DNA from: CAXBDP01 sp041689935
GTDB lineage: Bacteria; Bacteroidota; Bacteroidia; Cytophagales; Cyclobacteriaceae
DNA length: 64,000 bases
Reading direction: 5' to 3'
Assembly (NCBI GenBank): GCA_041689935.1
Contig: JBDNFI010000007.1
Location: 43,059 to 107,058 of the forward strand
Both the position numbers and the translations under genes were made by a program. Shown here piece by piece: positions 46,974 through 56,374 of the stretch. Under the pieces are notes generated by a model that worked only from the letters and a program-made list of their open reading frames with translations, did no database searches and was not told the origin of the DNA. Numbering within the stretch: the stretch's first letter is position 1; the number at the start of each line of letters is the position of its first letter.

Positions 46974-47807
46974 TTATGTATTGGATTTACTTATTTTATT
47001 TATTTCTGTTAAACACTGTTCGTAGACTTTTTGTGCCTGAACAGAATATTTACTACCAGGGTAGTAATTTAAAAAGTCTTCATAATAGCTTACTGCCTTG
47101 TATAGTCTTTCTTCTTTTTTAGCTAATATTGAGTTTTGTGCAATCCTAAGTTGCGCCACAATTTTTAAATAGCCTAATTCTTCCCTGTAATCAGAATCTG
47201 GGAAATCTCTTTCGAAATTCTCAAAAGCAACTAAGGATGCTTCCAAATAACTTTGCGCAAACAGTCCTTCTGATAAGGCCCAATATAATTTTGCTATGTC
47301 GTATGATTTTGTTTCCAGCCTTACTTGTAATTCATCTATGATTTTAGTTGCATCTTCCTTTCTCTCAGATAATGGAAACCTATTCAAGTAGTTTTGCATC
47401 GTGGAGATGGCTTCTCTTGTTTTGGTCGCATCTAAGGAAGTAATGGGCGCGTCCTTGTAAATGGAATATGCTTGAAGATAAAAGGCCTCTTCTGCTCTAG
47501 GACTTCGGCCATAGTTTTCGTGAAATCTCCGGAAATGGTAATCGGCCAGTACGAAATTGTTGACTAAATAATTTGCCATACCTACTTTGAAACTTACCTC
47601 TTCTGCCTCGCTACTTCCGCCAATAGAAGGTAATATACGCTCATACAGTTCGGCAGCTTTACGATACTCCTCTTTATCGTAGTATTCGTTGGCAGCAGCC
47701 AATAACACCTCTGAGTCAGTTACTTTTTCTAGTCTGGCATATTTGGAACAAGCCGACAGTGCTGAAGTAGCTACAATTAAGATGAATAAGAATCTGATTA
47801 TTCGCAT
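46974..47807 (-). CDS. bamD: Outer membrane assembly lipoprotein BamD
   Basis: A 277-residue lipoprotein (lipobox ALSAC) built of TPR-like repeats (YYDKEEYRKAAELYERILP, YLVNNFVLADYHFRRFHENY, EEAFYLQAYSIY). It is a component of the BAM complex that inserts beta-barrels into the outer membrane, acting at its periplasmic face. Context supports this: an OstA-like LPS-transport gene lies upstream. Confidence 0.9.
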   Translation of the reverse strand: MRIIRFLFILIVATSALSACSKYARLEKVTDSEVLLAAANEYYDKEEYRKAAELYERILPSIGGSSEAEEVSFKVGMANYLVNNFVLADYHFRRFHENYGRSPRAEEAFYLQAYSIYKDAPITSLDATKTREAISTMQNYLNRFPLSERKEDATKIIDELQVRLETKSYDIAKLYWALSEGLFAQSYLEASLVAFENFERDFPDSDYREELGYLKIVAQLRIAQNSILAKKEERLYKAVSYYEDFLNYYPGSKYSVQAQKVYEQCLTEINKISKSNT

Positions 47808-47839
47808 AAGCCCGCAAAATTACATAATCTAAGCCAGAT

Positions 47840-49639
47840 TTACCAATATAAATACAATGGCTTGGGTTTCAAATTTATTTGATCTAGAACGGAGTATATC
47901 TTATCCTCCCGCTTTTCCTCTTCACTTTCTTCTTCTTTTTTAGCTTTTTCTGCTTCCATTTTGTTTTGCACTTTTTCTTTGGCAGATGCTCCCTTTTTTT
48001 CTTCAAAGGAAGTTTCTTCTACATTCTCAGAAATTTTCTCTTTCTCCATAATTTCCAAATCGATAGTAGTGCTATCTGGAAGGCTTGGACCACTAATGGA
48101 GTCTAGTTGGAGAAGCGTAGAATCCATCGGCGTAACGACGAATATTGAATCGCGGGTGGGTTTAAGATCAATTTTCCATTCAAAGCCTGGTAATTTTTTT
48201 TCTGGTTCTTTCAACTCATGGAATGGAATAAACTTTGCATCAGGCTTAGTGATAAATAAAACTTTTACCACATCTCCATCCACAAAATTGAGATTGATGT
48301 CGCTACACTCGATTTTGTTCATCCCCATCATTTGATAAGTAGAGTCGTTGACAACAAAAAAGATGCTTTCGCCATTCCCATTAACAAGAATCTGATGCAT
48401 TTGATCATCAAGGAATTTGGCTGTCATCATTCGGCCTTTTACTTGATTGAAGTTTTCTAGCGTGTCTATATTAGACACAAATGAATTATTCAAAAGTCTG
48501 GCCTCGTGAATTTGATCCTTAATGAACGTAACTTCCATTTGATCAGCGACTAATTGGTTTTTATTAGTCCAAAGGATAGGGTTTTTGATAAAATACAGGG
48601 TAGAATCGACTGCTCGATAATGGAGCGAATCGGCTCTTCCTTGAAATTCGGTATTGAAGATTTTTACATTTCTATTGGCAATGATTTTATTTTCATTGCT
48701 ATCCTCAAACTCCAATGATGTAAGCGTATCGGCTCGCATAAATATAGTATCTCCTTCGCTTATTTTCCTGAATATGGCATCGCCGTATACTTTTGTAATG
48801 CCTTGTTCTTTATAATAATCGCCAAATTTGCCTGTAATAAGTACACTATCTTCCTTCGACCATAAACTAACTCTATTGGTCGCTTTGTAGATTTTCCTCA
48901 ATTCATCGGCTGAAATCACATCGCCGGTAAGCTCATACGTATCCGTTTTGATGATGCCATCCGTAAATTGGCTTTGCTTTAAGTCTGTTTGATAAGTACT
49001 TCCCTCTTCTGCAATAATTATTTGACCGTCTTTATCAATTATTTTGGTCGGGCCGAATGTTTGAGCCTCTTTGTTGAGGGTATTGTACTTAAGTGTATCA
49101 GCATTGAGCGTATATTCAGGATTAACCAATACGACATCAGTGTAGAAGTCTAATTGCTTAATGCGTGTGGTGTATGTTCCATTTTTACTGGTGAGCACAT
49201 TTACACTATCCAATAATCGTCCACCTTCAAAATAGTATGCGGTTGCAGAATTTCTATAATAGTCGAGGTTTTCAGTAAAAAGCTGAATGACCATATCATT
49301 AAACTGAACATCCCCTCTCAAGATTGCTTTCCCTGTATTTCCTTCGTAGTTTAGGTAGTCGCCAAAAATAGTTACGGAATCACCATCATAAATTTTTACT
49401 CTGCCAAAAGCCTCCATCGAGTTGTTATCGCGATATAGATGGACCGAATCAGCAGTCATACGGGTGTCATCTTGGAGAAGACTTACATAACCACCTTTGA
49501 TGATGTTGAATTTACGACCATTTACTTCTGCTCCGATTAATTCAGCGGCACCTTCTTCCAAGATGATTCTGGAACCTTGCTGTGCAAATCCCGAGAGAGA
49601 AAGGCCTAATAAGAGTAAAAGGAGGAGGTTTCTAATCAT
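47840..49639 (-). CDS. OstA-like periplasmic LPS-transport protein
   Basis: A 599-residue protein with signal peptide (MIRNLLLLLLLGLSLSGFAQ) and an OstA/LptA-type beta-jellyroll made of repeated DSVxxY / GDxxxFxD / GxVxxxxG strands (about residues 30-430), the fold that carries lipopolysaccharide across the periplasm. The end is a low-complexity Glu/Lys tract (about 540-580). It is longer than proteobacterial LptA, as expected for the Bacteroidota family. It diverges from tilS with a 46-base gap holding both promoters. Confidence 0.87.
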   Translation of the reverse strand: MIRNLLLLLLLGLSLSGFAQQGSRIILEEGAAELIGAEVNGRKFNIIKGGYVSLLQDDTRMTADSVHLYRDNNSMEAFGRVKIYDGDSVTIFGDYLNYEGNTGKAILRGDVQFNDMVIQLFTENLDYYRNSATAYYFEGGRLLDSVNVLTSKNGTYTTRIKQLDFYTDVVLVNPEYTLNADTLKYNTLNKEAQTFGPTKIIDKDGQIIIAEEGSTYQTDLKQSQFTDGIIKTDTYELTGDVISADELRKIYKATNRVSLWSKEDSVLITGKFGDYYKEQGITKVYGDAIFRKISEGDTIFMRADTLTSLEFEDSNENKIIANRNVKIFNTEFQGRADSLHYRAVDSTLYFIKNPILWTNKNQLVADQMEVTFIKDQIHEARLLNNSFVSNIDTLENFNQVKGRMMTAKFLDDQMHQILVNGNGESIFFVVNDSTYQMMGMNKIECSDINLNFVDGDVVKVLFITKPDAKFIPFHELKEPEKKLPGFEWKIDLKPTRDSIFVVTPMDSTLLQLDSISGPSLPDSTTIDLEIMEKEKISENVEETSFEEKKGASAKEKVQNKMEAEKAKKEEESEEEKREDKIYSVLDQINLKPKPLYLYW

Positions 49640-49685
49640 TTAGAAGAAATTCTGACAAAAATAGGGAATAAAGTATCTTTACGCT

Positions 49686-51044
49686 ATGATTCATGCTTTT
49701 AAAAGCTATGTCGGCAAACAGCAACTCTTGTGCCACGGAGATAAAACCCTCGTTGCCATCAGCGGTGGGATTGACTCTGTGGTATTAACGCACCTTTTTT
49801 ACCAAGCAGAATTACCTTTTGCCCTCGCTCATGTCAATTTTGGATTGCGTGGAAATGATTCTGACGGCGATGAAGATTTCGTCATTCAATTGGCCAAAAA
49901 GTATGGAGTAGAATGCCATATAAGAAAAGTAAATGCAGAAGAATTTGCCTTTGATAAGAAGGTTTCTATACAAATGGCAGCCCGAGAACTGCGCTATACA
50001 TGGTTTCAAGAATTGGCTCTACGACACAATTATCAGCAAATTGCCACTGCCCACCATTGGGACGATTCGGTAGAAACTGTGTTACTGAATTTGGCAAAGG
50101 GAACAGGCATAAGAGGGCTGCACGGCATATTGTCCGAGAAAGAAAATCTGATCCGGCCTTTGTTATTTGCCAATAAGGGAGAATTGAAAACATACGCTGA
50201 GGGCAATCATCTGGTTTGGCGGGAGGATGCTTCCAACGCAAGTGATAAATATCAGCGCAATTATATACGGCATAATATCGTGCCGGCCTTTCAGCACTTG
50301 AATCCATCGTGGAATGAAAGTATGAAAAGCAGTATTGCCTACTTTCAAGCTGCCGAATCCTTGATGCAAGCAAGGTTGGATACACTCAAATCGGAAATTG
50401 TAGCCATTGAGAATGAAAGTATTAAAATCAACCTCCCGCTTCTTATGCAATACCCTCATCCAGCCTTTATGATACATGAGTGGATTTCGGAGTTTGGATT
50501 CACAGCAAGTCAATGCCAGAATATTGTTGATACGGCTCATTCAGCTACAGGTAATCAGTTTTTTAGTAATCAGTTTCAGGGCTTGATTGATCGAGATTTG
50601 CTAATCATATCACCAAAAGGAAATACTCAGGACAAAGGCTGGGCGGATGGTGTCATCAGTCTAAAAGCGTTACAAGGCACCTTTGTTGTAAATGGAATGG
50701 GCAAATTGGTATGGGAACAGCTAAATTTTAATCAAATGCCCAAATTTGATCATTCGAATGAAGCGTTTTTTGACGCGGATAGCTTGGGTGAAGAAATAAT
50801 AATTCGCCAGTGGAAAAAAGGTGATCGATTTCAGCCATTAGGAATGAACCATAAAAAATTGCTGAGCGATTTTATGATAGATGCCAAAATTCCGTTAAAC
50901 TTGAAGAGTTCTGTAATAGTCCTGTGCTCTGGCGACAATATTGCTTGGGTTATTAAGCATAGAATCGATGATAGATTTAAGATTACAAACAAAACAAAGC
51001 GAATTTTAAAAATAACATACCAACCTTATGATCAACCCATTTAA
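49686..51044 (+). CDS. tilS: tRNA(Ile)-lysidine synthetase
   Basis: Modifies C34 of the tRNA(Ile) CAU anticodon with lysine so that it reads AUA. The 452 residues carry the N-type PP-loop SGGIDSVVL (about residue 27), ATAHHWDDSVETVLLNLAKGTGIRGL, RNYIRHNIVP and a C-terminal domain with KGDRFQPLGM. Length is normal. Its 3' end overlaps the next gene by 17 bases. Confidence 0.95.
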   Translation: MIHAFKSYVGKQQLLCHGDKTLVAISGGIDSVVLTHLFYQAELPFALAHVNFGLRGNDSDGDEDFVIQLAKKYGVECHIRKVNAEEFAFDKKVSIQMAARELRYTWFQELALRHNYQQIATAHHWDDSVETVLLNLAKGTGIRGLHGILSEKENLIRPLLFANKGELKTYAEGNHLVWREDASNASDKYQRNYIRHNIVPAFQHLNPSWNESMKSSIAYFQAAESLMQARLDTLKSEIVAIENESIKINLPLLMQYPHPAFMIHEWISEFGFTASQCQNIVDTAHSATGNQFFSNQFQGLIDRDLLIISPKGNTQDKGWADGVISLKALQGTFVVNGMGKLVWEQLNFNQMPKFDHSNEAFFDADSLGEEIIIRQWKKGDRFQPLGMNHKKLLSDFMIDAKIPLNLKSSVIVLCSGDNIAWVIKHRIDDRFKITNKTKRILKITYQPYDQPI

Positions 51045-51549
51045 GAAACTCTACACGGACAAAGAGTTGGTGCTATTTCGATTTCTGAGGAAAATTAAGG
51101 TTTTTGAACGCTTAAATAATAAGGAATTATCTGTTTTTATGCCGTATTTGTACCTACGACATTATAATTCTGAAGAAGTTGTTTTCTTTCGAAATGATCC
51201 GGCAAATGCATTTTATATCGTAAAAAGCGGGAGGGTGGCTTTGACAGTAGATGTAAACGAAACTTTCGAATCGTTGACGGAAATCACTGCCAATAAAGCG
51301 TTTGGAGACAATGCCTTGTTAGAAAACGCACAGCGTATTTATACAGCGATCATAAAATCCGAATCAGCCGATATCTATGTGGTTCCTCATGTCAATTTGA
51401 TGGAAATTTTTCAAGATCATATCGAGATCAAGGCAAAGGTGATGACCTCTCTTTCAGAGCTCTATAATAGTTACACTCAAAATCTCTTCCGAGCTTACCA
51501 AGCCTCTTTTGGCTTCTTCGACTTGTCACAGACTTACAAGAATCCATGA
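51028..51549 (+). CDS. Cyclic-nucleotide-binding domain protein
   Basis: A 173-residue protein with one Crp-like cNMP-binding beta-roll: FLRKIKVFERLNNKELSVF, then the FYIVKSGRVALTV strand, and KAFGDNALLENAQRIYTAI, where the usual phosphate-binding Arg-Ala (RxA) reads QRI. No helix-turn-helix follows, so it is not a Crp-type regulator. The C-terminal helices are of unknown role. It overlaps tilS by 17 bases, which suggests translational coupling. A nucleotide ligand is not assured. Confidence 0.8.
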   Translation: MINPFKKLYTDKELVLFRFLRKIKVFERLNNKELSVFMPYLYLRHYNSEEVVFFRNDPANAFYIVKSGRVALTVDVNETFESLTEITANKAFGDNALLENAQRIYTAIIKSESADIYVVPHVNLMEIFQDHIEIKAKVMTSLSELYNSYTQNLFRAYQASFGFFDLSQTYKNP

Positions 51550-51642
51550 TATTGTCTATCAAATTGTAAAAGACTTTTCCTTTGTGGGCTTTGGTATTTA
51601 ACTTAGCACCAAAATTAAATCAATAAACAAATCCCATATAAA

Positions 51643-52569
51643 ATGAAAGTAACCGTAGTAGGAGCCGGCAATGTAGGAGCAACTTGTGCTGATGTATTAG
51701 CCTATAAGGAAATTGCCAACGAAATTGTGCTTATCGATATTAAAGAAGGTTTTGCAGAAGGCAAAGCACTAGATATCTGGCAAAAAGCACCAGTTGATGT
51801 GTATGACAGCCGTACCATTGGTTCGACAAATGATTACTCAAAAACGGCTGGATCAGATGTGGTCGTGATTACTTCCGGCCTACCTAGAAAGCCCGGTATG
51901 ACCCGCGATGACTTGATTAGTACCAATGCAGGTATTGTGAAGTCGGTAACTGAAAATGTGGTAAAACACTCTCCGAATGCAATCATTATTGTAGTGTCAA
52001 ATCCTCTTGATGTGATGACTTATCAAGCACATATTACCTCTAATTTTCCGAGAACACGCGTTTTAGGAATGGCGGGTATTTTGGATACTGCGCGTTACAG
52101 AGCATTTTTGGCCGAAGAGTTAAATATTTCTCCAAAAGAAATTCAAGCAATATTGATGGGTGGGCATGGCGATACGATGGTGCCACTCCCAAGATATACT
52201 ACGGTAGCTGGTATTCCTGTCACAGAGCTGATTGCCAAAGATAAATTGGATGCGATTATTGAGCGTACAAAGTTTGGTGGTGGCGAGTTAGTGAAATTGA
52301 TGGGCACCTCTGCTTGGTATGCGCCAGGCTCGGCAGCCGCCCAAATGGTAGAAGCGATTGTGAAGGATCAGCGCAGGGTATTCCCTGTTTGTATGCAATT
52401 AGATGGCGAATATGGCATTAAAAATTGCTACTTAGGTGTGCCAGTAATTTTGGGTAAAAATGGTGTTGAGAAGGTAATTGAACTTGATCTTAACGATGAA
52501 GAAATGGCCTTATTGAAAGTGTCTGAGCAGCATGTGCGGGATGTAATGACTGTATTGGAAAACTTGTAA
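51643..52569 (+). CDS. mdh: Malate dehydrogenase
   Basis: A 308-residue LDH-type malate dehydrogenase. NAD site VVGAGNVGATCAD, coenzyme acid LIDIKEG, catalytic residues RKPGMTRDDL (substrate arginines) and MGGHGDTMVPLPRYT (active His about 175). It converts malate to oxaloacetate in the TCA cycle. It is followed by a terminator. Confidence 0.96.
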   Translation: MKVTVVGAGNVGATCADVLAYKEIANEIVLIDIKEGFAEGKALDIWQKAPVDVYDSRTIGSTNDYSKTAGSDVVVITSGLPRKPGMTRDDLISTNAGIVKSVTENVVKHSPNAIIIVVSNPLDVMTYQAHITSNFPRTRVLGMAGILDTARYRAFLAEELNISPKEIQAILMGGHGDTMVPLPRYTTVAGIPVTELIAKDKLDAIIERTKFGGGELVKLMGTSAWYAPGSAAAQMVEAIVKDQRRVFPVCMQLDGEYGIKNCYLGVPVILGKNGVEKVIELDLNDEEMALLKVSEQHVRDVMTVLENL

Positions 52570-52591
52570 GACTAAAAAATTATGCCATAAT

Positions 52592-52630
52592 GAAGCCGTC
52601 TTCTTTACAGAGGACGGCTTCTTTCTTTTA
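52592..52630 (+). terminator. Terminator after mdh
   Basis: The arms GAAGCCGTC (52592-52600) and GACGGCTTC (52613-52621) pair perfectly over nine bases and are followed by a T-rich tail (TTTCTTTTA). It stands between mdh and the convergent dnaE2 gene. Confidence 0.8.
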
Positions 52631-52690
52631 GGACATTATTACTTCTTAATTAGTGATTTGGTCTATTGTTTTTTAGTGTAAAATACCTTC

Positions 52691-55636
52691 TCATCCCATG
52701 GGGCTAATCATCGGCATTTTTTCCATCTCGCTTACTTCGAGCATTGGGTATCCATAGTCTTCTACCACCTTACCTATAAGTTTGTAAAATCCTGCTCCTC
52801 GAAATGGATATTTCTTTGTGCTATTTGGGAAATGCGTACTGTCAAAGACATTTCCTTTTACATCCGTAAAGCAACCGAAATGCATTAAATCACCTTTTAC
52901 GGTGCGAGTATTTTTGGTGGTAATCAGATAGCCAACAATCTGGATTCGCCTTCCTAATTTCCGCAATAGTTCTTCGGCAAAGGTATCGCCGAAGTCTTTG
53001 CTCTGGAGTAGTTTAAACGGATTGCAAAGCGGAAAACCGAGCAATTCCAATTCATCAAAAGGATCTTGCAGGGGGTATTGCTCCAAGGTAGGCAATGCAA
53101 AGCTTTTGGCTTTGGTCGTTTTGAATAAGCCTTGCTCAGGTTGATTTTTTCTGCTTTTACTGAAGTGTAAATGTGCCTGCCACATTAGATCTCTTTTGCT
53201 AAGGCCAGTAAAGCGGAAAGCGCCTAGGCGTATGAGAATACACGTTTGCTCCAATTTGGATGACACACGGACCAAAAAATCTTGTAAATCTATATACGAG
53301 CCATTTTCCTCCCGCTCCTTTGGGATCAATTTTCCCAATTTATCTTCTAAGCTTTTCACGTGTATAAAGCCCAAGAACAGCTTTTTTTCGCGTAGCGAGG
53401 TGAGGTGCTCACTTTGGTTTATGCAGGGAGCTTCTATTTCTGCTCCTGCCATACGAGCCTCGTGCACATAAAATTCGGTACGATAAAACCCTCCAAAATT
53501 ATTGATTACTGCGACCATAAATTCCAATGGAAAGTAGGCTTTCAAATACATACTTTGATAGCTCTCCACTGCATAGCTGGCCGAGTGTGCTTTAGAAAAC
53601 GAATAGCCTGAGAAGCTTTCGATTTGGCGCCATACCTCATTGTAAATTTCGGCAGGGTAGCCTAATTTCTGGCAATTGGTGAAAAAGGAATCCTCCACTC
53701 TCGTGAACTCAGCTCTTGATCGAAACTTGCCTGACATGCCTCGCCGTAGAATATCCGCTTCGGCCAAATCGAGTCCAGCAAAGTGATGGGCTACTTTGAT
53801 TACATCTTCTTGATACACCATAATGCCATAGGTCTCTTTCATCAATTCCTGCATTTTGGGATGGATGTAGCTGTAGGTATTAGGATGCAAATGCCTGTGG
53901 ATATACTCCCGCATCATGCCCGAACGCGCTACGCCTGGCCGAATAATGGAGCTGGCGGCCACTAAAGTAGTGTAATCAGAACAGCGGAGCTTGGCGAGTA
54001 ATTGCCTCATAGCAGGCGACTCTACATAAAATGCGCCCATCGTACTCCCGCTTTCTAGCAGTTGGCGTACTTTTTTATCCGTCTTAAATTCACTTGTGCG
54101 GTTGATGTCAATATTAATTCCTCTGTTTTTCCTCACCATTTCTACCGCATCATGAATATGCCCTAAGCCTCGCTGGCTAAGTATATCGAATTTGTGAATG
54201 CCAATATCTTCCGCACTATACATATCGAAATGGGTGATTGGGAATCCTTTAGGCGGGAGGTCGGTAGCCGTGTATCGGTGCAGCGATTTTTCGGTGATTA
54301 CCACACCGCCTGCATGAATACTCAAATTGCGGGGCATATCATGAAGCCGCTGTGCATACCGCCAAATAAGCTTGCTTATGTGGTCTTGCGTGGCAAGTTG
54401 CTCTGGCTGTTCGATAAATACATCGATCTCGCACTTAGGTAAGCCAAAGACTTTGGCAAGCTCCCGAACTACCGAGCGATGTTGGAAAGTGGTATGGGTT
54501 GCCAACAGCGCCGCATGTTCCGAGCCATATTTATCTAATATATACCCTGTTACTACGTCTCTGTCTTGCCAAGAGAAGTCAATATCAAAATCGGGAGGCG
54601 AGCTTCGGTAGGGGTTGAGAAATCGCTCGAAATATAAATCCAGCTCGATGGGATCTACCTCGGTAATGCCAATACAGTAGGCAACCATACTATTGGCGCC
54701 ACTGCCTCGGCCTACGTGAGCAAAGTTTTTGTGATGCGCAAACAGTACAATATCATGTGCGATGAGAAAATAGGCTTCGAAGTTGCGTTCGGCAATTACG
54801 TCAAGCTCGCGTAGCAGGCGTTGCATACCATACGCATTGTATTTTTGGTAGCGTCGGGTAAATCCTTCCAATGCTAATTTTCTTAGTTTTTGATGATCTT
54901 CCTTTTTACTAGTTTCAAAAGTGGCTTTGTTTTTATTGCTACCAAATTCGATGGAAAACTCGCAGTCGTCGAGGATGGTTTGGGTGTTGGAAATAATCTC
55001 GGGATACTGCCAATAATACTTCAACAGTTCAGAAGTAGGGAGCATGCACTCATCCGGCATGGCTTGGGCGGGAGGTGGAAGCTTACTCAGCAATACATTC
55101 AGATCAATAGCCCGAAGTAATCTATGCGTATTGAAACCAATCTTATCGGCAAAGCTCACGGGTTGCCATATCACATACTTATGTAATTGCGCTGGATCGA
55201 CATGGGATTTCAGATATTTCACATCATTTGGTTTTACACCTATAATTTCTTGTTTATTAAGTGATTGATCTGTTTTTTGGAATGGATACATAAACCAAAC
55301 ATCATCCAGAACAGGTGCGCGATGAGGGATGGATTCACCACTTATATTACATTTAGATAAGTAACGACAGAGCTGCTCAAAGCCATCGTTATTTCTGGCT
55401 AAGCCAAGGTACAAGAGTTGATTTCCTTCTCTGAATTCGATGCCAACAGCGATTTGCAAGTCGTATTCCTCCCGCTTTTCATTACATACTCGTAGCAACT
55501 CAGGCCATGCCGATGTATTGTGAATATCGGTGAGTATAAGTTTTCTTACTCCATTTTTTTTTGCTTCTTCAAACAAATTTATCGGCGATAAGGTGCCGTA
55601 CATCAAACTAAACCAAGTGTGGCAATTCAGATACAT
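52691..55636 (-). CDS. dnaE2: Error-prone-type DNA polymerase III alpha (DnaE2/ImuC-like)
   Basis: A second C-family polymerase of about 981 residues, shorter than the replicative DnaE and without the N-terminal exonuclease. It starts with the PHP domain (MYLNCHTWFSLMYGTL) in which the usual HxH reads NxH. Core motifs are GRGSGANSMVAYC and the catalytic PPDFDIDFSWQDRD, then a Y-Q-E-D-V-I-K-V-A-H-H-F-A-G-L-D segment. This matches the mutasome polymerase used for damage-induced synthesis, but the usual partners imuA/imuB or a lexA-type gene are not next to it. The frame opens ten codons upstream (55666), but MYLNCH is the family start. Confidence 0.9.
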   Translation of the reverse strand: MYLNCHTWFSLMYGTLSPINLFEEAKKNGVRKLILTDIHNTSAWPELLRVCNEKREEYDLQIAVGIEFREGNQLLYLGLARNNDGFEQLCRYLSKCNISGESIPHRAPVLDDVWFMYPFQKTDQSLNKQEIIGVKPNDVKYLKSHVDPAQLHKYVIWQPVSFADKIGFNTHRLLRAIDLNVLLSKLPPPAQAMPDECMLPTSELLKYYWQYPEIISNTQTILDDCEFSIEFGSNKNKATFETSKKEDHQKLRKLALEGFTRRYQKYNAYGMQRLLRELDVIAERNFEAYFLIAHDIVLFAHHKNFAHVGRGSGANSMVAYCIGITEVDPIELDLYFERFLNPYRSSPPDFDIDFSWQDRDVVTGYILDKYGSEHAALLATHTTFQHRSVVRELAKVFGLPKCEIDVFIEQPEQLATQDHISKLIWRYAQRLHDMPRNLSIHAGGVVITEKSLHRYTATDLPPKGFPITHFDMYSAEDIGIHKFDILSQRGLGHIHDAVEMVRKNRGINIDINRTSEFKTDKKVRQLLESGSTMGAFYVESPAMRQLLAKLRCSDYTTLVAASSIIRPGVARSGMMREYIHRHLHPNTYSYIHPKMQELMKETYGIMVYQEDVIKVAHHFAGLDLAEADILRRGMSGKFRSRAEFTRVEDSFFTNCQKLGYPAEIYNEVWRQIESFSGYSFSKAHSASYAVESYQSMYLKAYFPLEFMVAVINNFGGFYRTEFYVHEARMAGAEIEAPCINQSEHLTSLREKKLFLGFIHVKSLEDKLGKLIPKEREENGSYIDLQDFLVRVSSKLEQTCILIRLGAFRFTGLSKRDLMWQAHLHFSKSRKNQPEQGLFKTTKAKSFALPTLEQYPLQDPFDELELLGFPLCNPFKLLQSKDFGDTFAEELLRKLGRRIQIVGYLITTKNTRTVKGDLMHFGCFTDVKGNVFDSTHFPNSTKKYPFRGAGFYKLIGKVVEDYGYPMLEVSEMEKMPMISPMG

Positions 55637-55802
55637 AGAATTACAAATTACTAAATATTTTAGCAATCAATCAAAAATAACTGGCTAATTATTTTAGTGT
55701 AAATTCCAGATTAGTAAATTTTAAATTGAAAGAAAATGCCTTGTATCTACAGAAGACTGTAAGAAATTGTATATTTGAAAGACATCGTAATTATTAACAA
55801 TT

Positions 55803-56165
55803 TTGAAGACCGTAATTATAGGAGCGAGTACTAATCCCTCGCGCATTTCGTACAAAGCAGCTCACATGTTTCAAGACGAAGGAATTGAATTTGTGCCAGT
55901 GGGCATTAAAAAAGGCGAAGTGGCAGGTCAGCCTATTTTAGATCTTGGTCAAAAGCCGCAAATTGAGGGCGTAGATACAGTCACGTTATACATTGGTGTG
56001 AAAAATCAACCTGAGTGGTATGAGTACATTCTCTCACTGAATCCGAGACGAATAATTTTCAACCCAGGTACTGAGAATCCGGAATTTATTGAAAAAGCCT
56101 CGAAAAGAGGAGTAGAAACTGAAATAGCCTGCACGCTGGTGATGTTGAGTGTAGGAACTTACTGA
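55803..56165 (+). CDS. CoA-binding domain protein
   Basis: A 120-residue Rossmann-like protein of the CoA_binding_2 family (KTVIIGASTNPSRISYKAA, VPVGIKKGEVAGQPIL, RIIFNPGTENPEF). Members bind CoA or a related nucleotide and their role is unknown. It begins at a TTG (55803). No ATG is placed well upstream. It lies between dnaE2 (divergent) and gyrB. Confidence 0.85.
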   Translation: MKTVIIGASTNPSRISYKAAHMFQDEGIEFVPVGIKKGEVAGQPILDLGQKPQIEGVDTVTLYIGVKNQPEWYEYILSLNPRRIIFNPGTENPEFIEKASKRGVETEIACTLVMLSVGTY

Positions 56166-56345
56166 AGTTTTAGGGCTAAGATCGTTCAACGTATTGCTTA
56201 AAAAATGATCATAAACTACGTGTAAATTTGCTAACCTAGCAAGATCCAACGCCAAATATCCAAGATCCCTGCATATCCATTTACCAATAGGCAAATTCTT
56301 TTGGTTTCTTTCCCCAAATAGGATGTAAAAGCGGTCAAATTTTCG

Positions 56346-56353
56346 TATTTTTG
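56346..56353 (+). promoter_or_regulatory. Putative -7 element of gyrB
   Basis: TATTTTTG matches TAnnTTTG and lies 22 bases before the ATG at 56375. A matching -33 element is not evident. It supports the ATG rather than the TTG at 56351, which falls inside this element. Confidence 0.35.
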
Positions 56354-56374
56354 ACTTTTTCCCAATTATTAGAA

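Noticed and set aside
56351..56374. TTG at 56351 as the gyrB start
   Set aside because: It overlaps a TAnnTTTG element, and the family start MSEDKSK lies at 56375.
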